Numbered from the stretch's first letter, positions 43,636 to 55,488 are shown. The stretch is DNA of 64,000 nucleotides from Isoetes taiwanensis (GCA_021234155.1 JAJEKV010000014.1:12689836-12753835), one strand, 5' to 3'. Translations and numbers: made by a program. Notes: generated by a model not told the origin, from the sequence alone.

Positions 43636-44990
43636 ATTAATATGAAAAAAACTGAAAAAATGCATTGCGAAACTCTTATATCTTATAATAGTCTTATTTA
43701 TATTCCTCCTTCAACTTTAACCTTCACTTGGTTTAATAAGCAGAAGGATAATGCTAGAATTTATTGTACTCTTGATAGATTTTATGTCTCCAATCCCTCC
43801 TCTGCTATGTGGGACAACAGCTTTATTACTAGTGATGAAGGTACCTCTATATCCGATCATCAGCCTCAGTTTCTTCATACTTCTCAGATCAGTCAAATTC
43901 AGAGAATTGAAAACATTCCTTATAAATTTAATGTTTCTCTTCTTCACAATGAGAAGTTGTATTCTCAATTCAGAAATTTCTATGAGGATCTGGAGGAAAA
44001 CAACAGATTGGACAATAATTCCTTATCTATGAAAAACTTCTATTTAAAGATAAAGAAAATTAAGGATTGGATCAAGAATTGGTCTAAGTCTAAGCATGAA
44101 GAATGTTGTAGGAAAAAGGATCAGCTTCTGATGTATATGAAGGAAATTAGATTTCTGCTTCAAAATGATCCCTATAACTCAAGTCTGCAGTTGGGAGAAG
44201 ATATTTTAGAGAGGAGAATCAAAAATATTGAAGAAATGGAGGCAAAAAGTGCTTCTATCAGGTGCAAAATCAAGTATACAAATGATATGGATTCTAGTAT
44301 TACAAAGTTCTTCTTTAGGGTTGCAAAAAGTAGATTGTTGAGGAATTCCATTACTGAGGTTATGCATGATAATGGCATTACTCACACCTCTCAAAGGGAT
44401 ATTGCTAACACTTTTCATGAAAAGTTCAAGGATCTCTTTCAGTGTAAGCCTATTCCTTCCGATGATCTCCAGAATGCTAATGCTTTTAAGTCTCTCATTG
44501 ATAGTATTCTTCCTTATACAATGGATTCCTCTATGATCTCTATGCCTTCACAAGATGAAATCCTTAATATTCTTAACAATTTTAGCAATGGAAAATCCCC
44601 GGGTCCAGATGGCCTTCCTATTGAATTCTATGTTAAATTCTGGAATATTCTTAAAAATGATCTTACTTCTCTTGTGCATGCCTTCTGAAGTGCTGAGCAT
44701 TTGCATCCTTCTATTTTTAGTGGTTTCATCTCCTTGATTCCCAAGATCGATCATCCTACCAAAGTTCAAGACTGGAGGCCTATCTCTCTAACAAACACTA
44801 CTTATAAGCTCTGTGCTAAAATCATTGCTTCTAGAATTAAGAATTATCTCCAGAAGAATATCAGCCTTAATCAATCTGCTTTTCTTTCCAAGATATTTAT
44901 TCTGGATAATTATGTTGATGCTATGAAGGGTCTCCATTGGAATAGGACCTCTAAGCAGAATTATGTTCTTCTTAAACTGGGGAAAATTGA
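43636..44990 (+). mobile_element. LINE ORF2 fragment: endonuclease end and RT start
   Basis: A long open frame to 44688. FTWFNKQKDNARIYCTLDRF with SDHQPQ marks the C-terminal end of an AP-like endonuclease. A long lysine-rich linker follows, then GKSPGPDGLPIEFYVKFW of the RT N-terminus. Past a TGA at 44686, GFISLIPKIDHPTKVQDWRP and ISLTNTTYKLCAKIIASRI and NQSAFL complete RT motifs 1-2. It stops before the catalytic FADD box, near 44990, where sequence matching the reverse-strand gene below takes over. It is truncated at both ends and is not the same family as the other two LINEs as far as I can judge. Confidence 0.9.
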
Positions 44991-45097
44991 TTTATATATT
45001 GATATTGTACAAATAAATACAACACGTTTACACCACAGATTCATGGTTCATGGTGTATTCTCAAAATGTCCTCAGGAGGCTTATATTTAATGACTAT

Positions 45098-46639
45098 TGT
45101 GACGTTCCAGCACAGTATACGGTCCCAGGACGTATACTGTACTGCCTCGTCACGCGTACACGCCATCCCGATTGACGTGCATGCCGACGTGTAGCCAAGC
45201 AAGTAGCACCCTACGGGGCAACTTGCAAGTGTGTGTACATTTATTCATGTGCACATTTATTCATATGTACACATTTATTCATGTGTATACCTTAGCCACT
45301 TAATTAATATAGGCAAGTGGGCCATACCCATTTATCCCACATGCTCAAGGGATAATGGAAGCCCACCCCTAACTTATAGTCTATATAAGGCATAGGAACC
45401 CTAACTTTCCATTTTCGTCCACAACCTTCTAGGACTCCGTTTTTCTTGCTCCAAGAGCCAATCTCGACTCTCGAAGTCTGTCTGAGCAGCCTAGCTCATC
45501 AGCTTCCCTTTCTAGCTCCATCTTCAAGCAATTTTACAGCATGGATGCGTTCAGAGCAGGAGGAGCAAGCCAAGGATCAGGTATTTTACCAATTCAATAG
45601 TCTAAACCACCTCCCAAACATAGAATAAGTAGGTTTAGCCTATTGATTTGCCCATAGCAGCCATCTAGACCTCTAGATATCAAGCCATAACTAAAGAACC
45701 TAACTCTGTGATTTAGATTAAATCTTATTCTTTAGTTCTTCTATGATATGTATGTGATGATGATCTCTGTGGACTCATTGTATTGGGAAGGGGGGTAGAG
45801 GCCTTAAAAGCCTAGTAGTATGATGCTCCTAGCTAGCCCTCCTTAATGCACTATTAAATTCGGCCTGTGTACAAGAACCACACCTGGTTGTGGGTGAAGG
45901 GGCCAGACTGGCTTACAAGGAGGTTCATGTCCTGACTCATGATCACGTCTCTCTGGTAGTAAAGCCTATCGGGGACTACAGTGCACTAGACCTAATGCTC
46001 TGCCACTGCGTGAGGGCTTTGCATGGGTTCGATACTCTTGGGGTGGTGGACACCTTCCATGGAGTTCAAGTCGAGTACGGGCAGTGGCCCTCTAGTCACC
46101 TTGAGTCAACATGCCAACCTCTGGTGGGATTGATCCCTACCTGCCCCATCGGAACTGGGGAGATGCAACCCAGGAATAGCCCCTTTGGCTATGCATCTGG
46201 CGGGCTACAGTCAGGTCCCAACACTTTTCAACCTACTCTGCAAAGTGTGCACAGGAGGGGCAGATGGAGTGGACCACCCTAAGCCATGTTCTTATGCCAG
46301 CCAAATCCATTTGCCATGAATTCTGTCTGCAATGACTTCTGGAGTCCCAAGCCGTCAGTCATCCCCTTTGAGTCTGAGCCTTGGGTAGGATCTCCATATG
46401 TGATGTGCTGATCTCTGTCTATGCAGATATGTGGTGAGCCATCCTTCATGATGGTTATGTGATGTTGATGTATTTGTACTTACATGTATGTTTACGCTTC
46501 CACAGTTCATTCTTCCCACTGGAACTCATCAAGGTTGCAGTGACACATGGAGGGCCATGTATTAGCATAGAGCTGGCATGGGGGATGAACTCCTGTTTGT
46601 ATACGGTGAGTGCACCGTATATGAGTAGGGGACGTCACA
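45098..46639 (+). mobile_element. Solo LTR 1
   Basis: 1,542 bp, starts TGTGACGTTCC and ends GGACGTCACA, flanked by the 5 bp target duplication ACTAT (45093-45097 and 46640-46644). A TATA-like CTATATAAGG is at about 45381. No internal retroelement sequence adjoins it, so it is a recombined solo LTR. Open frames inside are not coding. Confidence 0.93.
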
Positions 46640-47439
46640 ACTATTGCATCATGCCTTCCTTTCTTCCAATTGGTCGTAGAAGTGCTCTCCAAAGCAGTAG
46701 TCCATGTTACTGGAACTGCACGTGCCACTGGCAACCTACTCCATCCTATTCGTTCCTCATCCAGTACAATTGGTTGTCCCCAAGGGTTATGCACCAAATG
46801 ATTTGCTGCCAACAGAATTTTTATTTCATCTCGTTCTCCCTTATCTTCTACACTATCAACCTTTTCCCAAATTCTAGGAAGAGCAGTATGGTAGTGAGGA
46901 TTAGTCCCCAACCCAATGTACTTGCATCTTTCCATGTTGGTTTGAGCATCCGAGCGCACAAAATTCTTTCCCTTAACAACTTAATAGATTTTTACACATT
47001 AGTCCCTTCATCTACAAAGCAAATTAAGATCATTTAAATATGTGTAGACACTGAAACTTATATCAAATATGAAAGAAGAGAAAAACTTGTACCAAAACAA
47101 GTACTCGTGTGCACTTTGAATAACAAAAAGACTGTCATGTATTTACATCTGGAGAATATGTACATCAGTTAAAGTTTGTACCAACAATAGGCCATTCGAG
47201 AGGCCAATAACAATTTGGCAATTTCTCCATTCCCCGCTCCATATATTGACTGAACTTAGAAAGCAGAGCAGCCAAGTTATTGCCATAGTTAGCCAGCAGA
47301 ATGCCTTCAACATGCTCCGATATTCCATCTGCTGCATTACTCATTGGGTGCTCTTTCACATAACTTGTAGCATTTGCAGCAACTGTTAAGCCACTAAGCC
47401 AGGAAATTAGTTCCATGGCAAGCAATCTGCCGCCCTGTG

Positions 47440-48580
47440 GACCTGGGGGTATCTACCATGTGCATGGATGATAAGGGGTTTTTTTTTTGTTGTCCAACGT
47501 ATCATATACGTATGAGTAAAATAAGGATATTTGGTTTTGAATCCATATCCGTACGACTAGGGGTCATTGTTGGCGAGATAGAACTTTTCATATGGCACAA
47601 GATGGGGTTAATCTTCGAATTTCTAGTTAGGAAGGAGTGGGTCTTGAAACATGATAGATTCATAATTTACCTACAAAAGTCTTTGAGTTATGTGTTAACT
47701 TAGGATCATGAAAACCTTTTCTATACATACTCATACTGAACAAATCATTCTTTAACTTTTTAGTTCACTTTAATCTATTATCCATGATTCGTTTGCAATA
47801 TTTATACGATAAGGGGTATGTCATATGTCAAGATGCGTTTTGTATTTATACGAGGAGGATCATTGGTACTACAAAAAAATATCATATAAATACGATATAG
47901 GATAGACAAAAGTTGGAAACAATAGAATGTATCAGATGGGATTTTCTTAGAGAATTTTCGTATACGAAGGGGTTTTTTTGGACCCTAGTAACGCAGAGCT
48001 AACACATTCGGGCCTCTAGAACTCGTGTCCAAGAGAAAGGACATATAAAGCTTCCTGCAGGATTCGGAGTCGCCTTATATCTTTCATCATCGATTAGGAC
48101 TGTATTGCCATAGTACTCAGGATACTCTTTCCATACTACAACTAATAGTTTCACAAACAATTCTTTGTCTAGTTCAGTAGGATTTTTGTGTGGAAGAGAA
48201 ATGGCAATATTAAAGCCCTCTCTAACAAAATGCTAACAGTGATGCTAGCCCTGGCCTATAGTAAAACACCATGTTTCCTAAATCAAATTTCATCTCGTCT
48301 TTTTGAATCCTCTGGTATCTTGAGTTAGCAGCTTCAATCTTGTGATGCTTTTGCCCAACACATAATTTAAGTCAAATACAATGAGCTTCCTGATTGACTC
48401 AAATGATTCACATGTATCAGCAACAAAACACTTGAGAGTCAATTCACATTTATATAAGTCATATGACTGTACAATGAAAGAAATATAATTACAGTGAAAT
48501 ACATGTAATTATACAGTTAATGTTTGCACACATACAAGTAACATAAGAAAGTCATATTTCCATTAATTGAACCAGTTGGA
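47440..48580. other. Non-coding interval within the broken gene
   Basis: Probably intronic DNA of the reverse-strand gene. It contains GAAGGGG/TAAGGGGTTTTTT words at about 47472 and 47965 and several ATACGTAT-type words, perhaps an unrecognised small element of about 500 bp. Confidence 0.35.
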
Positions 48581-49656
48581 TGTCATCTGCATGGTTCACA
48601 AGTATTAGAAAACTATATCAGCAAAGAATTAATAAGAAAATATTATATTCTACTTACAAAAATGGAGCTTGGTTGTGCAGCAACCATGGCATCGATGAAT
48701 GCGTGCATGTAAGCCACAATGTACGTGCAAAATGTTGTTACTGGTTTCATGCACTTTCGGATGATGGACAGGGGCATCAGAATTCTTCCTGCCATGGCTT
48801 AGGCTGTTGGATACCAACATCATGTTATTGATCATAGGCTTATGAATGTGACAATAAGCAAAGCATAAGAAATTGCAACATGAGAATAAGCAAATCATTG
48901 AAAAGAATCTGAAACTGATACTTACTTTTGGAGCACTTTAGCATCCACTGTGTAGCCTTTGACAGGAGACAAAATCTGTATGCTTGGACTCACCAAATAT
49001 GGGAGGGCGTTTTTGAGTGGACCAGCAAGCAAAAATATTGCCTAACCAAAATTTGGCCCTTGCAGAATTGGGGCAAAAATATATTTACATCGTGCAAGCA
49101 CAATGCCATCCAGCCCTTCCTTTATGTGGGTGTGCTGGACATCTGCAGAACTCCTGTTCTTAAGGCACTCACAAAATTGAGGAAGCTCTCTGGTTTGAAT
49201 ATAAAGAACTTGTTTTTAAGCTCAGATGAAAGAAAGCTGCAAAGGTACCTGCACACGAATCCAAAAGACATATTAATACATAAAATGAATGAGTGTAAGA
49301 ATGAAATAACAGAAAAATGTATAAAAGCTTACCTTCCATACACATCTACCATCTTTGAGGTCAAGTCAAGCTTCCAGCAGAACTCTTCGACATCAGTTTG
49401 GAACACAACAGGTGCAGACTTAGATGGACAGTCCCTGTAAGGAGTGAATGGGACCGATCTTTCCAGTCCGTCCACTAAACTATACAAGGAAACGACAACA
49501 TTAGCATCACGAACAAACCTTATACAAGTAATCAATTCTATATACGAACTTTATATAAGTAATAAATGGACAAGATACTCACTTTGTTCTTTCCTCACCA
49601 CCTTTTGTGCTAGAGTTAGAGGCTGCTCCTTCTGCATCTTTTGTGGTCATTAAGCT

Positions 49657-51219
49657 TGTGACGTCCCCCTATTCGTATACGGTGCACTCACCGTATACAA
49701 ACAGGAGTTCTTCCCCCACACCAGCTCCATGCTGATACAGGGCCCTCCACATATCACTGCACCCGTAACGAGTCCCAGTGGGGAAGAGTGAAGGTGTCAT
49801 TCTACCCCGTCTCCCTCAGGGCCTACCTAGCTGCGGAAGCGTAAACATACATGTCAGTAGCACATACATCACATCCTGTGACCATCTCGAAGGATGGTCC
49901 CCTCATATCTGCATAGACAAAGGTCAGCACATCACATAGGGGATCCTACCCAAGGTTCAGACTCAAAGGATGACTGACGGCTTGGGTCTCCAGAGTTCGT
50001 TGCAGACAGAATTCATGGCAATGGAGTTGGCTGGCATAAGAACATGGCATAGGGTTGTCCACTCCATCCGCCCCTCCTGTGCACACTTTGCAGAGTAGGC
50101 TGAAAAGTGTCGGGACCTGACTGTAGCCCGCCGGATGCATAGCCGAAGGGGCTATTCCTGGGTCTCATCCTCCCAGTTCCGAAGGGGCAGGTAGGGATCA
50201 CTCCCTCCAGAGGTCTACATGCTAACTCGAGGTGACTAGAGGGTCACTGCCCGTATTCGACTGAACCCACTGGAAAGTGTACACCACTTCACGGGTGTCG
50301 AGCCCATGCCTTACCCGCACTCAGTGGTAAGCCATTAGACCTAGTCACAATGATCCCCGGTAGGCTTTACACACCAGGGGGATCGTTCAAGAGCTAGGAC
50401 ATGAACCTCCTTCTTAGCCAGTCTGGCCCCTTCACCCACAACCAGGTGTGGCTCTTGTACACAGGCCGAATCTACAGTGTGCTAGAGAGGCTACGCTAGG
50501 AGCATCAACTACAAGCTTTAGGGCCTCTACCCCCCTTCCCAATACAAGGAGTTCACAGAAATACATCATCCAATTACATCACAGAAGAACTGAAGAACTA
50601 GATCTAATCATAGAGTTAGGTTCTTTAGTTAGTGTCCGAGCTCTAAGATGTAGATAGCTACTATGGGCAATTTAATAGTCTAAACCTACTGATTCTATGA
50701 CTAGAAGACGGTTTAAGCTATTAAATTGACCAAATACCTGATCCTTGAGTAGCTCCTCCTGACCTGAGTTCAACCATCCTGCTGAGTTGATCGAATTCAG
50801 GGGAACTGATGGCGCAATTCGCTCGGGCAGCGTCTGGGAGGCGGTTTTGGCTCCTGGGGCAGCCAAAACTGAGCTCTAAAACCCTAAGGACGAAAAACTA
50901 GCAAGCTAGGGTTTTCCTACCCTAAATAGACATGGGGTTTAGGCTAGGGTTTTCAATTACCCAATTTGGCATGTGGGATAATTGGAAAGACCCCACTTGC
51001 CTTTAATGGCTAGGTGGCAAAATATGCCAACATGGAAAGGTGTGCCCTCATTAATGTGCACATGTGCACATTAATAATATATGAACACTCCTAGCAAGTT
51101 GCCCCTAGGGCTACTTACCTGGCTATCCGTTGGCGTACACGTCAGTCGGAGTGGCGTGTACGCGTGACGGGGCAGTACAGTATACGTCTTGGGACCGTAT
51201 ACTGTGCTGGAACGTCACA
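49657..51219 (-). mobile_element. Solo LTR 2, same family, opposite orientation
   Basis: 1,563 bp, the reverse complement of the family at 45098-46639 (TGTGACGTCC at 49657; GGAACGTCACA ending 51219). It has its own 5 bp target duplication AAGCT (49652-49656 and 51220-51224). Identity to solo LTR 1 is moderate by eye, so the insertions are separate and not recent. Confidence 0.93.
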
Positions 51220-51559
51220 AAGCTCGTGGTTAATGTCCTCTTGTTCTGTTTCTGGCTCAGACGCAGGTCTATCCTTAACTTCAACCTGTGATCTTGTTCT
51301 ATGTAAAAAAACTGTGGTTAATTATCATAAAGCTGAGATGATTAACAAAGCTGAGATGATCAATTGTACGTAACATTAAAAGCGGTCAATCAACCTACAT
51401 CTGTTGTATATTTAATATACCTAAATGTACATAACGTACATTAATGTATATAGATGGACCCAAGCATGCAAAGAGAGAATATAGATCTATGCCCAAAAAA
51501 TGCACATAAATGTAACGAAGGTAGATAAATATGAATCATCTACAGATGCACTCCAACCA

Positions 51560-53629
51560 CAGGAACACATGCATCCAAAAAAAGAACATGTCCATAGCTT
51601 CCGGTAGCTTTCCCCTTATCCCGATAATATTGCTGCTTTTGTCCACTGCTTTGGGGACCTATTCCCTGCAGGCTCACGGCCTTGGACTCTGCTTCTGACA
51701 TTGTACTAAGATTGATAGCTCTCATAAACTTCTTGTTCTCCTCATTCAAGCCCTCAATACACCCCTCCACTACATGTCTTTTGCTCAACTTTGGGACATA
51801 GAGCCTTAGCCTCACAAATTCTTCGGTGTACTTCTGCACTGTCTTATTGCCCTGCTCCAACCTGTAAAACTGCTGCATCATATAGCACTTATGCTCCCTT
51901 GGCACGTAGTGCGCTTAAATGCCTTGGAGAACTTCTTGAATCTACAGCTATCCCTGCTCAACTCGTGGGCCTTGGCATAGCCTTTCCACCAAATCCTGGC
52001 TGCTCCCTAGAGGTTGGCTGTTGCTACTCTTTCATCTTGTCTAACCAGGCTTTGGCTTCCATTTTTGACCTATTATCCCTTAAAAACTGCTATAACTTCC
52101 TAGTTTTCCACAAGTTTCTCAGTGCGGAGTAGACTTTCTTCTGATAGTCGGCCCCATTCCTGCCTTTATCACGGTTTGGACCCTCCTGGCGGTCTTGCTG
52201 ATCATTATCCTGCTCTTCTGATTTTGAGTCGGAGTCATCCGTGCTGGGGGATCTCCTTCTCCAGTTTCTCTTCCTTCCCTTCTCTGTTCCCTGAGCAGGT
52301 GCCTGGGGCAGCTGGATGTTCTGGTCTGCTACTATTGCTGCTCTTTCTGCCAGTAAAGCTTTTATCTCCTAGATTTTTTGAGGCATACGAGCATGTCTAC
52401 CAAATCTCGAGATGGCAATGAGCATGAACATCCCTTCTTCTCCCCATGGGCTGAACTGCCGATGTATCACTGCTATCCTTCCGTCGGTGAGGAGCGGAGA
52501 ATAGAACCTGAGGGCCTTATCATGTCCTCCCTCTCATGCCTCTTCTCCAGTTCTGATGCCAGCCCTGTGCCTTCCAGAGTACTCATCCACCGGCACTGCT
52601 GTCATGTCCCTGTAATCTGCGAACATGGATCTGAAGGAGGTCAAGTTGACCCCGCCTCTGTCGACCCTGGTTGGCGCCGATGATGAAGAGCTGGGCAGGA
52701 GTGCGCTCGTTGTCTTGCCCTGAATGCCCATCCGTCCTTGGATGGGGATGAATTCTTCCTCCGAGGGCAGCTCTTGTTGTGTCATCATCTGCCGAATATT
52801 GCTGTAGGCTTCGATGTCAGATGATGACTGCCCGATATAGGTTTGGACGTTCCTCTGATAGGAAAGTCTTGTGTTTCCCTGTCAATGAAGTCATCGAGGT
52901 CGTGTTGTTGGCGCAGGAGGTGTAGGAGCTCGTCCATTCTATACCCTCTGTCTCTGCACTTTGAAAGGTTCTTTATGTCGTGTAGTAGGAGGTATTCTTA
53001 GTCTTCGATGATGACCGGGATTAGGCTGGTGATGCCTAACCCAAATGGAGGAGCTGTCTTTATCATCCTCAAGCCTTCATCGAAGCCTTGAAGATCTTGT
53101 TCTGCTTGCTGTCGTTCTTGGGTAGGGTCGACATCGATGAGGTCTTTGACGCCATAGCCTTGTCCGCCTTCTTCCTCCTCCTCTGTTCTGACCCTTTGTA
53201 CTCCAAGAGCAGCTGCTCTTTTGCCGTGGAGGCAGTGGGTTCTATATTCATTGGCTGAGTTTGGGTCTATGGGACAAGAAGATGACTACAACAACAGTGT
53301 AAGAGAAGTATCTCTTCCTGTTTATGGATATGGTCATATAATCAGACATGCGACCAGCTCTATTTTCTATGTACCTGTCGATGTTGGAACATCGCTCGGT
53401 GCGGCTCGAAGGGCTGTTCTAGGTGCTACCCTATGCATGGGGGATGTTCTACCAATGAAGGGCCTATCTTGGCTTGGAACTCTCTCATGATGTCTTGGTA
53501 GAATGGTGTGGCATTTATGGTAGCATCCACATCAATCTTCTTCTGGAAGACATCAAAGACAGAATTGATGTCGGCCTCTGCCACATGAGCAGTGGCGCTG
53601 TACCATCGCCTGAATGAAGAAGTGGCCAT
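51560..53629 (-). pseudogene. gag: Ty3-type gag with long N-terminal extension
   Basis: Starts MATSSFRRWYSATAHVAEAD at 53629, with a TATA box about 110 bp upstream. The first frame ends near 53426; after frame changes, recognisable pieces continue: GVKDLIDVDPTQERQQAEQD, MDELLHLLRQQHDLDDFIDR, LPSEEEFIPIQGRMGIQGK, an acidic DSDSKSEEQDNDQQDRQ segment, then AKAWLDKMKE. The Ty3 capsid signature MQQFYRLEQGNKTVQKYTEE with FVRLRLYVPKLSK follows at 51905-51760. No zinc knuckle, protease or RT follows, so the element is truncated at about 51560. At least five frame breaks occur. The N-terminal 500 residues are not a domain I know. Confidence 0.7.
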
Positions 53630-53740
53630 GATGCTGATAAGGATGGGATCAACAAACAGATGTGCAAGCGCCTCTGTGAGCAGGAAAATCGCCTTGGAGT
53701 GAGGAGTGAGACTATGGGATGCAAGTGACGGTCGTGGTTA

Positions 53741-53748
53741 TATTTATA
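53741..53748 (-). promoter_or_regulatory. TATA box upstream of gag
   Basis: TATAAATA on the reverse strand, about 112 bp before the MATSSF start codon, in the context CCTATAAATATAACC. Confidence 0.6.
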
Positions 53749-53932
53749 GGCAAAACCCTAATTTGTAGAATTTTTAGGGTTTGGATATGTCTATCACTTC
53801 AAGGTCTAGGTAAATATTTGATAGGTAGTCTAAGGTTATGAGTATCTAAAAGACTTCCTAATGATCCTATTGCAATAAATTTCATCTAATTTGGAGGTAG
53901 TTTGGGTGAGTTATGGCTATTTAATTTGGACC

Positions 53933-54197
53933 ACTCACAGAGTGCGCGAGAGGCCGTTCTAAATTTTAATTAAGGATCTGGGCGCACTTTGTGCGGGATG
54001 GGCTCCTATTTGGGTTCTAGATGACTCCAAAATTTTGGTATGAGGGTAGAATCATGTTTATCTCGCAGAGTCAAGCTGGGCTATGCCTTAGTTTCTGGTT
54101 TTGGACGTCTAATCATAGATCAATAGCCAAATACTCGCACAGTGCGCGAGAGGCCCGTAAATTTTTGCTAGGGGGCCTGGCGCACTCTGTGAGGGGT
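53933..54197. repeat. Two related hairpin elements (R1, R2)
   Basis: R1: ACTCACAGAGTGCGCGAGAG at 53933 pairs with GGCGCACTTTGTGCGGG at 53981. R2: ACTCGCACAGTGCGCGAGAG at 54132 pairs with CTGGCGCACTCTGTGAGGGG at 54177. Stems are about 12-15 bp with roughly 30-base loops; the two are 199 bp apart. Confidence 0.85.
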
Positions 54198-54542
54198 GGG
54201 GGTTTATTCGGTCACTTTTTACCCAAGTTAATTAATACAAGTTACTCATGCCATCAATACAACTATTACACTTTGCAACTCAATTTAAACAACTTTTATA
54301 TTTACAAGAATGTATATGTACATATTTAACAATCCTCCTTCTTTATAAATCTAGCCAACTTCATATCTCTGGACATGCACTTGACTCTCTTCGCATGAAG
54401 AGAACATGCTAAAGAGTCTTCAAAATGTTGCACCAGCTTCTGCTCAGCTGAACATGTCGTCTGTTATTCACTTCTCTTTGTCGAATCCTTGCAAGATCTC
54501 ACGGGTCAGTCTTGCAAATGCAGCTCTTGGAATGAGAAGTTC

Positions 54543-55004
54543 TTAGCTCCTCTGGAAGTGCCGAATCTCTCGAACAGCTTTGGCGAAGTACGAGTCCATC
54601 TTCCGCTTCATGGGCTTCTTTGGCGGTATGGGTCTTTTTGGGGGCAGCTTCAAGGTGTTATCTTTTGTTGGCTTTCCTCCTTCCACGTACGTCCCCTTGT
54701 TTTCTTTGTAGTACTTGGAGTACGCCTCGTATATCTTCATGTATTCCTTGTACTCCCTCAGCTTCTTCTTGTACTCTCGCTCGTGCTTGAGCACATACGA
54801 CTCCAGTGCCGGCTTGGCCTTCTTAGGATCTGCAGCTGATTTCAGGCATGTCGGGTAGGGAGGTGGTGTTGCAACTTCCTGGTTATCGGGATTGGAGGAT
54901 CCCGATCCTTCCGTCTGGCGGGGGATCGTCCAAGCATCATCGTCCGACTCTGTGTCTGATGAGGACGATGCCGACCTATCGAACTCCCTCTCTCTTATTT
55001 TCAC
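54543..55004 (-). CDS. Second frame of the histone-tail-like retroelement ORF
   Basis: Open for 153 codons from the ATG at 55004, overlapping the upstream ORF by 29 nt in a different frame. It begins MKIREREFDRSASSSSDTES, has an acidic Ser/Asp patch, a Pro-rich stretch, a highly charged helix-prone region (LESYVLKHEREYKKKLREYK, then EYMKIYEAYSKYYKENK) and a basic Pro/Lys tail (LPPKRPIPPKKPMKRK). The charged region looks like a short HMG-box or coiled-coil segment but that is uncertain. Either it was one protein with ORF1, split by an indel, or the overlap allows frameshifting. Host or element origin is judged from context only. Confidence 0.55.
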   Translation of the reverse strand: MKIREREFDRSASSSSDTESDDDAWTIPRQTEGSGSSNPDNQEVATPPPYPTCLKSAADPKKAKPALESYVLKHEREYKKKLREYKEYMKIYEAYSKYYKENKGTYVEGGKPTKDNTLKLPPKRPIPPKKPMKRKMDSYFAKAVREIRHFQRS

Positions 55005-55386
55005 CCCGTTGCTGGGTGTCTTCTTGGTTTTCCTGGGGTTTCTTTGGGAGAGCTGGGTCTTTCCCCTTGTTCTTCCTCTGCTTCAAGAGTTCTGCCTTCT
55101 CTGCAAGTCTCCCTTTTTTGGCTTCCCTCTTCTTCTTGCTGACTTTCTTGATGCGACAGGCCAACTCTTCTATTGTTGCACGGTTCTCCTCTATATCATC
55201 CTCCTCGTCCCCATCCTCCTGGTTCTCCGGGTTTGACAGGTTTGATTGGTCTGGGTTTAAGTTTAGGGTCTCTTCATTTCTGGCTCGCTCTCGAGCCTCT
55301 CTCGCCTTCTGTTCGACAGCAAGCACGTGGACACTTGTCGATCCATCCTCCATAACCACTCGAGCTATCTGTTTGGTGCAGGCCAT
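54976..55386 (-). CDS. ORF beginning with a histone H3-tail-like N-terminus
   Basis: 136 codons from the ATG at 55386. Residues 1-9 are MACTKQIAR, against MARTKQTAR in histone H3: six of the first eight mature residues match, including Lys4 and Arg8. Both differences (R2C, T6I) are explained by single C-to-T changes. After this the similarity to H3 ends: VVMEDGSTSVHV, then a Glu/Arg/Lys-rich coiled-coil-like segment and a basic tail. A TATA box lies about 103 bp upstream. It is flanked by hairpin pairs R1/R2 and R3/R4 and followed, in the same orientation, by a Ty3-type gag with the same promoter layout, so an auxiliary retroelement ORF is the likeliest origin. Confidence 0.65.
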   Translation of the reverse strand: MACTKQIARVVMEDGSTSVHVLAVEQKAREARERARNEETLNLNPDQSNLSNPENQEDGDEEDDIEENRATIEELACRIKKVSKKKREAKKGRLAEKAELLKQRKNKGKDPALPKKPQENQEDTQQRGENKREGVR

Positions 55387-55488
55387 GTTTTGAAATATTG
55401 CAATCGCCTTCCAGCGCTTTAAATTTTCCTTCTTGGTCGGAAAGCAGCAAGTTGGAGGAGTACGCTGAGAATGAAGAACCCTAAGGGT

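Larger units (their letters stand above)
45045..51310 (-). pseudogene. Unidentified multi-exon gene split by two solo LTRs
   Basis: I do not recognise the product. Exon-like blocks on the reverse strand, in order: 51310-51225 continuing at 49656-49586 (DAEGAASNSS; donor AAA|GTGAGT), 49517-49327 (SLVDGLERSVPFTPYRDCP ending VDVYGR|GTAAGC), about 49247-48927 (HIKEGLDGIVLARCKYIFAP and NALPYLVSPSIQILSPVKGY), 48800-48655 (MPLSIIRKCMKPVTTF to AAQPSSIF|GTAAGT), 47420-47165 (ISWLSGLTVAANATSYVKE) and 46990-46645 (GLGTNPHYHTALPRIWEKVD). The last exon continues in frame beyond solo LTR 1, at 45092-45045, as IKYKPPEDILRIHHEP-stop. Good splice sites argue for a once-real gene; a TAG in the fourth block and the two insertions argue it is dead. 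Confidence 0.6.

Noticed and set aside
45890-46282. Open frame of 130 codons
   Set aside because: Lies within a solo LTR and has no motif.
46507-47037. Forward-strand open frame of 192 codons
   Set aside because: Partly inside solo LTR 1; the better frame with splice context is on the reverse strand.
45098-51219. A single 6.1 kb DNA transposon with 1.5 kb terminal inverted repeats
   Set aside because: Each arm starts TGTGACG, ends CGTCACA and has its own distinct 5 bp target duplication, which fits two solo LTRs.
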